A stretch of DNA of 64,000 bases, from assembly GCA_033002965.1 (NCBI GenBank), contig JAURVB010000097.1:54677-118676 (forward strand). The letters are read 5' to 3'. Below, one piece after another: positions 49,990 through 61,440 of the stretch. The DNA is from Piper betle (taxonomy: Eukaryota > Streptophyta > Magnoliopsida > Piperales > Piperaceae). The notes beneath the pieces are model-generated. The model saw only the letters and a program-made list of their open reading frames with translations. It was not told where the DNA came from and searched no databases. The stretch's first letter is position 1. Each line of letters starts with the position of its first letter. Position numbers and translations under genes: made by a program.

Positions 49990-52656
49990 TGTAAACCTGT
50001 GACTCGAGTCAGAGTTTTACTGGGAGCGAACCAGTCGGTTCAACCGTCAGTTCGAGTCAAGTCAGCTTCATGGACCGCGAGCTGAGTTGAGGCCAGCTGT
50101 GAGTTATAAACGATGAGAGTTAGGTGTACCTAAATATATGATGATAACGTCGAGAAGATGGTGAGATATGAGTTATCAAAATATATGAAAGTATGCAATA
50201 TTTTTTTCTTTTTATGTTTGATCATAGGAATAGTTTAAGCCGAATAACACATTAGGATCGCGTTGAATTATATTCGGGTGGGTTATTAGTTATAGAGCAT
50301 GTCATTTGGATGTTGTTGTGTTTGTTTTATTTAATGAGATTTTTTCATATTTTCTAGATTTTTTTGGAATTTATTACGAACTAGTTATTATTTTGACTCG
50401 AGTAGGAATCGAGTCAATACTTATTTACAATTTTTCCATTGGAGTATTTCATCTCCTTTCCTCGACACTTCCCCTCCCAAACCCTCGCCGCCCACTGTGG
50501 TCGTCGCCGCCACAACCGCCCGTTTTCGACGCTGCCGCCAACAGCCATCGCCGCCCAGACTACCCTGTTGGACACCACCATCGGCCCAAGCTTGTCGAGT
50601 TGGTGCCGATAGACCCCTGATTTCCTCGTCCAAAATCATCGCCGGAAAATTGCCGGAATCCGCCGGAAACCGCCGACACTCGCCGGAAAACCGCCGAACC
50701 GCCGGAACAGCCGAAAAATTGGATTCGTGGGAAATTTGCTGGATCATCCGCCAAACGCACCCGATCGAATCCGATCGGACTTCGGACCCCGCTAGGTGCC
50801 GAATTCGAGTTTCGAGCCACAAAACAGAAACCCTTGCTGTCGCCGATTTTCGACGACGTGAGGTATAAATTACTCCGACGTAAATTCTTAAATTTTATAA
50901 TTATTAGGGAAGCATGCTAGACTAGATAATTAGATGAATTTTCATGTTTTTGATGTGTCTGTATGTTTGTGTGTAATTTAATAAAAATTATGAAATTGGT
51001 TGATTGATGAGTGTTCAAATGGAAAAGTAAGGAATTAATTAGGTGAACTAATTAATTACCCTAATTTCATGAGACATAGATTGAAAACTCACTAGAATTG
51101 ACTTAGGATGAATGTGTGATGATTGATACATGATTGTGTTGATTGTGTGTGCATGCTATAGGATGTGTGATTCATCATGCGGGCGTTAGCTTTTAGCTTG
51201 AATGTGTAGGTACGGTGTAGGAGCTCGCCGCCTAGGCGCGTGGACCCGTTTGGAGCTTCTACCAGGTCCATTTAGGACTCGTTCTCTATTTTTACACTAC
51301 TCTATTGTGTATTTGATTTATCATGTGCAGGACGAGTTAAGTGGCGTTTTATCGGATCCCACTTAATTCGGGCCATTTAGCCAACAATTCTTTTTTGGAT
51401 TAATAACCCTTGAGGATGAGATCCCTCGAGTTCGTTTTCGAACTTCAGATCCAGCTCACGATGCCTTCGGGCCTATTGTATAAATCCCAACCCAGACCTA
51501 TATATGTATAGTTTTCACATTTTTAGTGAGAGATGGAATGAGGGTTACTGACGGCCACGCCTTCGGAGTAGGGCATGTGCTCGGAAGAGCGGGCTCTGGA
51601 GCTGGTGAGAACCCGCTCCGTTCCTAAGGGATCCGGACAACTCCACCTTTGAGTTCCTCAAACCCGGAGAAGTGTGGAGGTTTATGGGTACTGCAATGCA
51701 GCGCATGTCTAGACTTGTGGTTCAAAGGGTACTAAAGGTGATTGCCTGAGAGTGCTCAGCCTTCGTGCTCAAGGCCATGAGTAATATGGAAGGTGTAGAG
51801 GGCGAAAAGGAATGAGATTTGATGTAGAGAAGCGATAGAGAAATGGCCAAGGTATGAGAATGTGAAAGATAAGGGGACGCTGTCGACCCGAGGGCGAGCC
51901 GATTGACTCCCATATGTGCCCTGATGAGAGTTCTTGAGGAAGTATATGGTTTCGATTCAACAGGAGAGTTTGCTCTCCCGTGCCAGATTGATATTAGTTA
52001 TTTTTCGGGCCGGTAACACTCGTTACTGACGGTTTTTCTATATATATGTAGGTGAGAAATGTGAGCGATGAAAGCTGTCGGGACTGCGGAGGAGCAGCAC
52101 GGAACTGCGCACACATGTACCTGCCACGTGTAATGTATAATGATGGTGTGTTAATGCTATGTGAATGATAATTTTGATGTGTTTGTTTGGATGAATTGCC
52201 TGTTATGAAATGAACGGATAGATGTGAATGAGCAGGGAGCCTTGAGTTCAGCCTCGGCTCAGATGAAAACAAATGAGATAATGATGTGAATGTCATGGTA
52301 GATTGTTATGTTTTATCGTATTTTGATAAAATATTTATATACCCTTGTTGTGGACAGGTTGGCCCCTATTGCACTTTTAGGGAGATTCTATCCATTTTTT
52401 CGTAAATATTAATGAATTTTTATTTAAATTTCTTGCTTGTTGAATGGTTTTGTTTTGCTTGCATATCATCACATGCATGTAAGACTCCGTTAGAACCCAA
52501 TTGTTCCCATTCATGCATCTCATGGTTGCATCCCCATCTTGAGACACCGAGGGCAGATCCGGGTCGGCTTAACCGAACCCAGTAGATTAGCGAACGGTTC
52601 GGTCGCCGGTGACATTTCCAGGTCGGTTCACGGGTGAGCCAAAACGGGGTGTTACA
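49990..52656 (+). mobile_element. Family R repeat, complete copy (probable solo LTR)
   Basis: 2,667 bp with ends TGTAAACCTG and GGGGTGTTACA and 5-bp TCATT target duplications. It holds a C- and G-rich part with repeated CGCCGGAA phrases (50450-50870), then the family blocks GGATGAGATCC (51414-51424), ATTAGTTATTT (about 51992) and GGTAACACTCGTTACTGACG (52012-52031). It has no pol genes and no second LTR. TG..CA ends and a 5-bp duplication indicate LTR-retrotransposon integration. A solo LTR is most likely; a large non-autonomous element is the alternative. It is about 335 bp longer after the second block than the copies ending at 8841 and 48751. Confidence 0.8.
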
Positions 52657-52661
52657 TCATT

Positions 52662-53005
52662 AATTAGTCGGGTGAGAGATAGAGTTCTTCACATTGGTGT
52701 AGAAAATACATCAAGGGCTCTATTTATTTGATTACAATATATGATTGGGGTCTAAAGTTCATCCCAAAACTGAAAATAGGTTATGAGGATCGTGAACCAA
52801 AATAGTTCAGTATACACTTGGACACTAGAGTCTAGGCAGAGACTAGGCGTATTATATCCCAAAATAAGGACAAGGCAATGTTTATGATCATACATGGTGA
52901 TTTTACTATAGCATATAGGTCAGTCTCTTGGTACAGGGGTTAAGCATAAACTAATATCTAATGGTGTTGTTTATTTAATTTGTTCATTACTACTATATGT
53001 ACTTA
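52662..53005. other. Unassigned spacer
   Basis: No gene or repeat recognised. Confidence 0.5.
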
Positions 53006-53400
53006 CACTAGTACAAAAATAGTCTTTTGCAACTGCAAAATGCGGTTGCTAAAGACTTGTTTCTATTTGTGGTTGCAGAAGAGAAGGTTACTAATAAATT
53101 TTGTGATCGAAATACTCACAGTTGCAAAATTTGCAACTGCACAACAGTTGTAAATTATGCAACCGCTTTACAACAGTGCAGTAGTTGCAAAGTTTGCAAC
53201 CGCTTTGCAACCAGAAAAGCAGTTGCAAATTTTGCAATGCAATTCCATTTTAAAGTGGTTGCAAAATTAAAAAACTATCTTTTCATCACAAAGTGATTGC
53301 AATTTTTTCTAAAAATAAAAATTATTTGCAACCACATTTCTGTTGCAAATCAATTGCAAAATTAAAAAAATAATAACATAAAATATTAATTCTAAGCCAC
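53006..53400 (+). mobile_element. CACTA-like transposon terminus
   Basis: Begins CACTAGTACAAAAATAG, a CACTA-superfamily type terminal repeat. It continues with many short subterminal motifs in both orientations (TTGCAACTGC, GCGGTTGC, GCAACCGC, AGTTGCAAA). No transposase and no opposite terminus are visible, so it is a fragment. The frame at 53027-53296 is made of the repeats and is not a gene. Confidence 0.6.
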
Positions 53401-53479
53401 TATTTTAATTGAAATAATTGCAATAATGAATACAGTGAAACACAATTTTAACTATGAAAACCATACATATTGACAATTT

Positions 53480-53923
53480 TGTAACACCCCCGAAAGTAAC
53501 GGACCAAATTGTAATATTATAATCTTACAACTATTCGTTAGGCTATTACATACAAACATTAAAGAAACAAATCTCAACCCTCCAAGAGGCTTAAGATAGA
53601 CACCTTATTATGATTTCATAGAATGTGTGGACCATCATACTACATAGGACGGATCTTACACTTTAAATTCCTAAATGCACATCCCTAGCCACAAGAGAGG
53701 CAACACCTCCCCTGTGACCATGAGCAGTGAATTTAAGAATGTAATGATCACTCTAAACTACAAAAGCGGTGTCTATTGTAGTTAAGAGGTTGGAAGTCAA
53801 GATATACTCCAATTCTTAATCTTAGTTTGAGTGACTGGATTAGGTATCTTGATTTCTTCATGTGGATGAGTGTGATATAATAAAGTAAGTATAAGATGTG
53901 AGACTAAATTGAGGGAACTTACA
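53480..53923. mobile_element. Small LTR-like element
   Basis: Starts TGTAACACCCCC and ends GGAACTTACA. The end section ATGTGAGACTAAATTGAGGG resembles the TRIM-like LTRs at 20265-20727. The flanks (AATTT, AAAAT) do not form a target duplication, so the limits are tentative. It is absent from the matching place at about 12320, where the two copies of the neprosin flank diverge. Confidence 0.45.
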
Positions 53924-53984
53924 AAAATCATTTCCAATTACCAAATAAGGATGCGACTGTTGGAAGCAACAAAGTGCAACAGAG

Positions 53985-55620
53985 TCATCCAAATGCTCAA
54001 TGGTGTCTTGTTCTTTTTTGGTGTTAGCAGCTATATTAAGGCTTTATATTTCATTGTATTTAGCACTTCTTCTTTTCATGAGGACAAGAAAATTTCAAGG
54101 GGGAAAGAATGATACATATATAGTGGGTTTAGTTTGTAATCAGCAATTCTAATGAGAGTTAGTAGAAAAGATTTAAAAAGAGAGAAAAATGTGGAACTTG
54201 TATGAATGGTAGAAGATGTAATGATTTGAAAGAAGGAACAAAATGTAACCCATCTCTGCTCACTCCTATCTTGTTCTATCCACTTCCTTTTTATCTTCTC
54301 CTCTAATTCTTCTCCATGTGTATCCTAAAAACAATCTTCATTCTTGCATTTCTTCCCTAAATTCTCTCTCTATGGAGGACAGTATCAATCTTACTCCAAA
54401 AAGTAATATTAGGTATGAGATAAATTTTGGATGATCTTATAATTTAACTCAACTCTTTTCTTGTAGTAGTGCATTGAACTTGTCTCTGCTCCTTTAGAAC
54501 TCTAAATATTTGCATGTAATTCCTACTATTTGCATGTCACGTAGGCCGATAACTATGGAAAGACAGAATGCTACAACTCAAGGTGTGCAGGGTTTGTGGT
54601 AAGGAGCAAAAGTTTAATTCCTGGAACTATTTTTGAACCATTGTCAGCAGTTGATGGAGACCAATATGAACTAAGCCTACGAGTATTGAAGGTGAATTGT
54701 TAGATGAGGTTGAATCATGAGACAAATTAGATTTCCTTAAAAAAATTATATATCATTGTCTTGACTATTGAGCCATTTTATGGACCTAAAAACAACACAC
54801 AAAATACAACTAATATGTTGTTTGACACAAAATCATGAATTACTCATTCTTAAGGTTATTTTGGTACAAAATTAGCTACGTTTAGGAATTAAAATCTAAC
54901 CTTGCTGCATATATATATGTAGGATGAAGAGACTGGAGACTGATGGCTAACCTACGGGAGACTGATGCCAAGTGAACTTTTTGACAGAGTAGACAAGTTT
55001 GCTGCTTATGTTTAATGGGGTGGAGAAACCTTAAGAGGGAACTTGGATACATTCCCTCCAGTGGGCAGTGGCCTGTTTGCGAACCAAGGGTGCTATAAGT
55101 CTGCACATGTGCCCGAGATAATGCTTGTTGGGGAAGATGATGAGGAAGTTGATGCTGCCATGGATGTTGGCATTCGCCAAACTAATGGCTGCTACAGCCT
55201 TGTTGATGGTGGCAATGGAGGGGAAGGCAGTGGCAGGTATTTCTACTATGGAGGACCTGGTGGCTCTTGTTGATCATGAACAACTAGATGGGTTGTGATC
55301 ATTTGCTGGCTTGATGACAGTGAGATCCCCAAATTAGTCTTATATACAATGTACTATCGGTGTGTCTATAAATTTTCAACTTGTCGAGTTCATAATAAGC
55401 TATGGAGATAGATCAAGCTCATGACTATCCTTGAATGAATGACCATAGTTTTAATAATATATAATTTGGACTCTAAATAATTGCTCAAATGACAAATCCA
55501 CACCAATTTATATGGCATTGCCAGTTTGATTCCAAATTAGGGATCTGGAAAATAATACATTTAAACAATGTTCTAATACTTTAACACACAAGGAAATTAA
55601 TCATAAGGAATAAAATTGCA
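53985..55620. repeat. Segmental duplication of the neprosin 3' region (partner 12330-14010)
   Basis: Same orientation. It covers upstream DNA, exons 6 and 7 and 3' flank, and includes a shared premature stop. It extends rightward into the larger block duplicated with 21637-31235. Confidence 0.85.
54545..55273 (+). pseudogene. Neprosin-family pseudogene, last two exons (copy X)
   Basis: Exons 54545-54691 (ADNYGKTECYNSRC) and 54923-55273. Exon 7 has a TGA at 54941-54943 in place of the first Trp of the WWLTYG motif, a net in-frame loss of about 24 nt just after, and a TAA at 55013-55015 before WGGE that is identical to the stop in copy Z. The C-terminus (GSGRYFYYGGPGGSC) is kept. Exons 1-5 are absent; transposon pieces lie upstream. 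Confidence 0.85.
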
Positions 55621-55879
55621 ATTTTTATATAACAAACAATGATCAAACATTCACAATTTCATGTTACATTTGATTAGTTTGTTGTAATAAAAAATCGATT
55701 ATAGTCATTCCAATTCAGCTTAAAATTAACTCCGAGTCTATCATCCCATGCAATGGATTAGTCACTGCGCTAAACAATACTCAGACTCAGTTCAGTTTAA
55801 TTCATTTGAGTTTTTTTATTAAAATGGCATTTCAAAATTTTTTGAAAAAAATAATCGATATAATCCAATACTATTAAAC

Positions 55880-56050
55880 CGGCCAACCTACTCGAGAGTA
55901 CTTAGTGCATTGTTTTGGTCACGGCCAAGTAACGAGAGCTGTGTAAGGCTAAATTGAGAAGGATCGGCGATCAACCTGTGGATCCGTAGGCTTATACAAG
56001 CTCCGTGCCATGCTAATTACTTCCCTAGCTATCCTCATTGCATATTTGTG
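55880..56050 (-). pseudogene. Isolated neprosin exon 4 relic, second copy
   Basis: Same relic as at 24252-24419. It starts HKYA on the minus strand and then goes out of frame. Its presence in both blocks shows it predates the duplication. Confidence 0.65.
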
Positions 56051-56520
56051 CTGAAAATTTGCAGAAAATACCCCAAAATAAGTTAAATATGCAAGTTTTA
56101 AAATTTATAATACGCACAAAATCATCAAAACAATCATCATCATGACTAAAAATAAAAAATTATTTTTTCTCCCCATTATAAAACAAAATGGAAAAAGGTA
56201 CTTTTCCCGCGTCTTCTCTACACTAATATTTATAGTGGAGAAAAAGACTAGTTTTTTTTTGTATATTTGGAAACTTTTAAAGTTAATTATGTATTAATTT
56301 CCAAACTTTTCTCCGTGCCCAAAGACATGGACTCACTTTTTTCCACTCCACCTTTCTCCACGTTTTAAGATTAGGAAATATTTTTCTGCCACCTCCAATA
56401 AGGTGGGATTAACCAAACAAAAATGACAAATCAACTCCATTTTACGACATTGTCGGTTTTACTAAAAATTAGGGATTGTGTGAAGGCTTTTAAACATCAT
56501 TATCATAAGGGATAAAATTG

Positions 56521-56522
<2 letters not shown>

Positions 56523-56551
<29 letters not shown>
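56523..56551 (+). repeat. (AT)n microsatellite
   Basis: About 14 AT units. Confidence 0.9.
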
Positions 56552-56554
<3 letters not shown>

Positions 56555-56907
56555 CTATATATAACAAACAATAATCAATCATTCATTTCATGTTACGTTA
56601 TTAGTTTGATGGATTAAAAAATTGATGGTACTGACTCTGAGTCAGCTTGGAATTGACTCCGAGTCTAGCGTACGTCTCTACAAAAAATGGGGTTAAGTCT
56701 AAGTCCTCACCTTAAGTAGACACATGATAATTAAGCTTGCATTTTACCCATAAATTAGTAAGTTACATATCAAACATCACATATAGCCATTCATCCAACC
56801 CGTATACTAATCAAGAGCTTAGATTTCAAATAGAACCCAAACCCTAATTGTTGCAAGTCCCACCAGGTCCTCCATAGTACACATATCCACCACTTTCTTC
56901 TACTGTG

Positions 56908-59900
56908 CTACACACCATTTGCAACCAGCAGGTTGTAGCATCCATTGGAATCTATTATCTTCTCAAATGAGGCATCAGATATTTGGCCATTCTCATCAAT
57001 AACCTTGATGCCTTTCAAGTAAGCAGACATTCCAAATCCTTCACTTGCAAATTGGCCACTGCCCATGGGAGGGTAAGTAGGCAAATTTCCACTAACAGTT
57101 TCTCCACCCCATTCAACCTGACTAGCTGAATCCAAGTTGTTATTGAAGAGTGCACTAGGCCAGTAGCCCACAGGGTGGTAATCTTTGCCATATGTTAGCC
57201 ACCAATTTCCACTATATTTATCCTGTTCAATCAAAACAAATTAAATAAAAATTCTCCCTTGTTCCATTGATTTCAAAAATGAGGAGAGCTTTTGGAAATT
57301 GAGGAAAGCAATGTATTAGTTTTTACTGTTTATTCCTAATGGGTGTCGAAAATTTGCTATAACTTTCTTCTTCTTCTCCTTTCACCTTATCGAGTTTGTG
57401 TGGAGGACGTGCATGACCCTATTATATATACCATGCATTTCATACAATCATAAATTATATCTTAAATCAAATCATAGAAGTCCATATTATTTACGGTAGC
57501 CAGCTCTATCCGTGTTCTAGTTATAGTTTTAGAAATATTTTTTCGCTCTCAAAGCTCCCGGAGTGAACTCTAGTCCATGGCTTCCCAAGTCAAACTTGAT
57601 CCATGATTGACTCCCTAATGTCATAATTAATAATTAACACCCTAGGTTGAGTAATAAAAGTTATTAGCACATTTTAACCATCTTTTAATTTAGCTAAATT
57701 TATATTTTAAAGCAATATAACTCTATTATCTTTATCAATTTCAAGTGCTAAAAGGGCAACATATGCTCATTTTTAATATCATTTTATTTACTTAATTGAA
57801 AAAATAGTATAAACGATTTCTTCGAGTCGGTTTGGCGAGTCAATTTCACTCTATGGTATGTCAAGTAGAGACGAAGTCCCTAATTTTTAAACTATGGCTC
57901 TTATTTGTTTTAACTTTATATTCGTTGCTTACATATAATTTGCTTTTAGTTAAGAGTCCTGACAGTTGATTATTCCTATGGTGTTTGGCTAATATATTGT
58001 AATATTGCCATAAGGATATATAAATTTTTTGGAACATTACCTTGTACACAGAGAGATGTATTTCGTATTGTTCCCCACCTACACTTGACACTGGTTCAAG
58101 AACGGATCCTGGGGCAATCTCTTGACTCACTTGCACAAATCCTGGGCATTCAAGATTGTAGCATTTGTTGCTTCCATAGCCATCTGACTGAATAAGGCAT
58201 TTTAATATAAATGGGTCATTAATTTAGTGAAAGAAAATGCAATATTTATGAGAAAGTTTAATCATTTGGCAAAAGGAACCGAGGGCAAGGCAGCTTTTTA
58301 ACCATCCATGATTACATTTAGGGTTAAAATTAAATCCCTCTTAATAATAGGGTTCTATTTGTCCCTCATGTATTCATGCATGGTAAAGATGAAGTAATAA
58401 GGACCCTCAGACTACCCGGCCTTTAATTAATTACATTAATTATAGGCTTTACATACATACCGTCCAAAATGTAAAAAGCTGTGTCTTATGATTACCATAT
58501 TTAGACGGATAAACCTGCATACAAAAAACAATGTTACTTTATCACTCTCCAATATATTTTTTGGCAATTTTCATCAAAACCTTAATACTAAGAAACTCAA
58601 GACTAGGACTTCATTGCTCGTTCGCTTGTACCCACTCTAATATAAATTAGAAAAGCCCCAGTTGTCTTCATCCATGATTTAAAAACTTGTGACTCAGACT
58701 TGAAAGTGTAGCGAGTCGAGTTGACTCAGATCGGAAGCTAGCTTAGAGAGTGAAGTATTGAGTTGGAAGCTTGTTAGGCTGAGTTGACCCGGCATGTTTT
58801 CCAAGTAAAATTTAAGTCTTAAACTATCTTCAACTATACACTAAATATAAGAACCGACATTTGAGTTAGAAGAAATCCTAATAAAGAAACATTTTGAAAA
58901 AAGTATTTCAATATTTTAAGCTCTATTTAATTTGGTTTCAAATCTTTAATTAGTGATTTTTATTTTAAGGGTTTATTACTTGACTCGTGACATATAGTCA
59001 AAGTAAATGTGATTAAGATGATCAGTTTTATTGAGTTTTTTAATCAAAATGGAATTTGAAAACTTGACGAATTTTTTGATCTAATCCAATATTATTATCG
59101 CAGATCATATTACCTGCCAACCTGCTTCGAGAGTGTTTTGGTCACCTCCAAGCAACCAGAGCTGTGTGAGGCTAAATTGGGAGGGATCGGCTACTTGTGG
59201 ATTCCACAGGCTTATACTTAGCTCCGTGCCATGGTAGCTTCCTCTCCTGCTATCTATCACTGCATATTTGTGCTGAAAATTCGCCAAAAACAAAGAAGTG
59301 TTAGCTATGATATATACAAAATTATCACAACTAGTGTGATCCAAAAACTTGACTAAGTTTATGTAATTAGATGTCCTTTATGATTTTTTATACTGTCTTT
59401 CCAGTGAAACAATGGATAATATGAGCTATATTTCAACTCGAAAAAAATCTTTTGTTATCAAATACTTACAGGTCTAGGAGCATAAGGCTTTTCAAAGAAA
59501 TTGGACAGTGAACCTGCTCTTAACAAGTCATCCATCTGAACTCTTTTGATGGGAATTGTATTTGGAGGACATCCAAAGTTCGGAAAATCAAACTTTGCTC
59601 TTGCTTTTGAAGTTGATGATATTGAAGCATTGGGCAAGGATGATGGTTGCATCTGATGATCATAATTAGTATGATGAGTTGAAGTTGGTACATACACAAA
59701 TTAGACTAAGTTGGTCAAGTTGAAAATATATAGAAGAGATTTTAACTTCAATAGTATGATTCTGTAGTAAAGGATGATCCATGGCGGGCTGCTTGTATAT
59801 TTTTACACAATCAAATATCTGCCCATGCTTGGTCTGCATTAACAACAATAAACGCAAATCAAATAAATTACTATAATGATGTATTTTAATATATCAAATT

Positions 59901-60931
59901 TTGCTTGCTTTTTTCATGAACTAAAACATTGTTCATGATTTTTATATCACTATTCACCATATATTGATGCTTTCTATGAAATTTACTTAATCATCATTGT
60001 ATACTGTTAACTTGTTATGTGTCGCTGGGTAGCTCCACATAAAATTAGTATTCTAATTTCTTATAAGGGAACAATTAATATGAGGATGATACTCTTTAGA
60101 TAAGAAAAAATTAATATGAGCCCGATTTAAATCAATGATAATGGCAATTTTATCTAAGTTGAAAAAAATACAACCATGTGATTTAGACGGCCAGACTTGG
60201 ATGTCAACTCATACTAAACAATAATCTCGCATATACACTAACATATATTTGACTAATCACACAAATAAATCACTACATACATTCTAGTTATATTTTGCAT
60301 TTCCTCCTTGTTTATTATACAATGGAAAAGAATATATTATGTTTATATTTAAGTGATGGAATTTGTTAGCAATAAATTATAATATAAAAATAAAAGATCA
60401 ATAATTGGCTCATTAACCGATTGAAAGTCACTGAGGATTCTTTTATATATATATATATGGAATACGTGCATTAGACACTATAAAAAATCCTTTTATTCAC
60501 AATTATTGAAAAATCGGAATTTTTTTAATTAAATTGATTACTACAGAATGCATTTTTCAGCATAAAAGGTACTAAGTGGGAGAAAAAAATTGATAACGTA
60601 TACACATGTGCACACACACTCACACACACCCATTGACATCAACCGCTGAAAGATGTTGGTCGAGAACTGCCGAAATTTTGTTGCAATAAAAATGGTAGAG
60701 TTTTTTTTCCCCAAAATATTTAAAAATGGAAAAGAAATTCATAAAAAATGAGTTGGTTATGTGTGTACTTACCTCAATGGATTTCACAGGCTTTCTGTTG
60801 ATGAAACCCAAGTAGCTTTTCATCTTCATGTACTCTTCCTTGGAGACACTAACTCTACCTGATGCAAGATTAGCACAGAGCAAGGCCAACACAAGATATC
60901 TCCAAATGAACCCCATAACTGCAGGCACCAT
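56908..60931 (-). CDS. Neprosin-family glutamic peptidase N2, 3' end frameshifted
   Basis: Secreted prolyl-endopeptidase-like family with signal peptide, activation peptide and C-terminal catalytic domain. Seven exons on the minus strand, all GT-AG and all phase 0: 60931-60773, 59833-59747, 59652-59470, 59272-59114, 58514-58461, 58187-58041 and 57222-56908, giving about 367 residues. The start MVPAVMGF opens a clear signal peptide (WRYLVLALLCANLASG). GQIFDCVKIYKQPAMDHPLL and IPIKRVQMDDLL are in the activation peptide. The catalytic part has WNPQV, FSLTQLWLLGG, EAGW (Glu about 192), VEWGGE (last Glu about 304) and PPMGSGQF. These two Glu match the pair proposed as catalytic in neprosin, from memory of the family. 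Compared with N1, one extra base near 56912 makes TAG at 56908-56910. This removes the last ~21 residues, including YYGGPG; the old stop would be 56844-56846. It may be a very recent pseudogene or a C-terminally shortened protein. Confidence 0.75.
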
Positions 60932-60998
60932 ATATATGAAGTTATGAAATTATTCTACTGGTTGATCAGTTGCTTGATTGGAGAAGATTAAGTGGCCT

Positions 60999-61012
60999 TA
61001 TATATATATATA
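60999..61012 (-). promoter_or_regulatory. Possible TATA box of N2
   Basis: TATATATATATAAG on the minus strand about 70 bases before the ATG. Plausible spacing, but AT-rich runs are common here. Confidence 0.35.
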
Positions 61013-61296
61013 GGAGGATATGAGTTTATAAGCATGCACCAATTTCATGAAAACTATGAATAAATTATCATGAAGATGCAATTGATGAGAGCGAAATGTG
61101 AATTAATTAACAAGTCCATAAAGCAAGTTGGTTTACAATGACAAATACTAAGTCAAGTAATGCAGATCATCATGTGTTACATGACTTGTAGCTGCTTTAT
61201 CTGTGTTCAGAGTGGAAGGAATCATGAATGAACTTGCTCCAAGATGGAAGAAGCATTTAATAATAGACCTCACTAAGAAAGACTTGATTTAAAATT

Positions 61297-61440
61297 GAGT
61301 CTCTTCTTCTCGGAATTATATTGTTTACGACCAGGAAGACTAATTGGAATAAAAGTGAGTCTCTTCTTCTCGGAATTATATTGTTTACGACCAGGGAAGG
61401 CTAATTGGTATAAAAGTGAGTCTCTTCTTCTAGGAATTGG
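61297..61440 (+). repeat. 60-bp tandem repeat, about 2.4 copies
   Basis: GAGTCTCTTCTTCTCGGAAT begins at 61297 and again at 61357; a third, slightly altered start is at 61418. The units also share TTGTTTACGACCAGG. Confidence 0.9.

Larger units (their letters stand above)
55274..56843. other. Duplicated spacer between neprosin copies
   Basis: Partner of 23758-25188. It lacks the solo LTR and so shows the empty site near 55370. It holds the exon relic at 55880-56050 and an (AT)n run at 56523-56551 that is short in the partner (near 24892). No gene. Confidence 0.65.

Noticed and set aside
50306..50868. Frames in a CGCCGGAA-rich stretch
   Set aside because: Inside the complete family R copy and open on both strands because of composition.
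53027..53296. 89-codon frame rich in Cys, Asn and Ala
   Set aside because: Made of repeated TTGCAA-type subterminal motifs of a CACTA-like end.
53475..53928. Target site duplication for the small LTR-like element
   Set aside because: Flanks AATTT and AAAAT differ; limits remain tentative.
38162..60931. Idea that neprosin and DUF247 form a working two-gene system, for example in self-recognition
   Set aside because: DUF247 genes are linked to self-incompatibility in grasses, but here most copies are dead and nothing in the sequence ties the two families beyond shared duplication.
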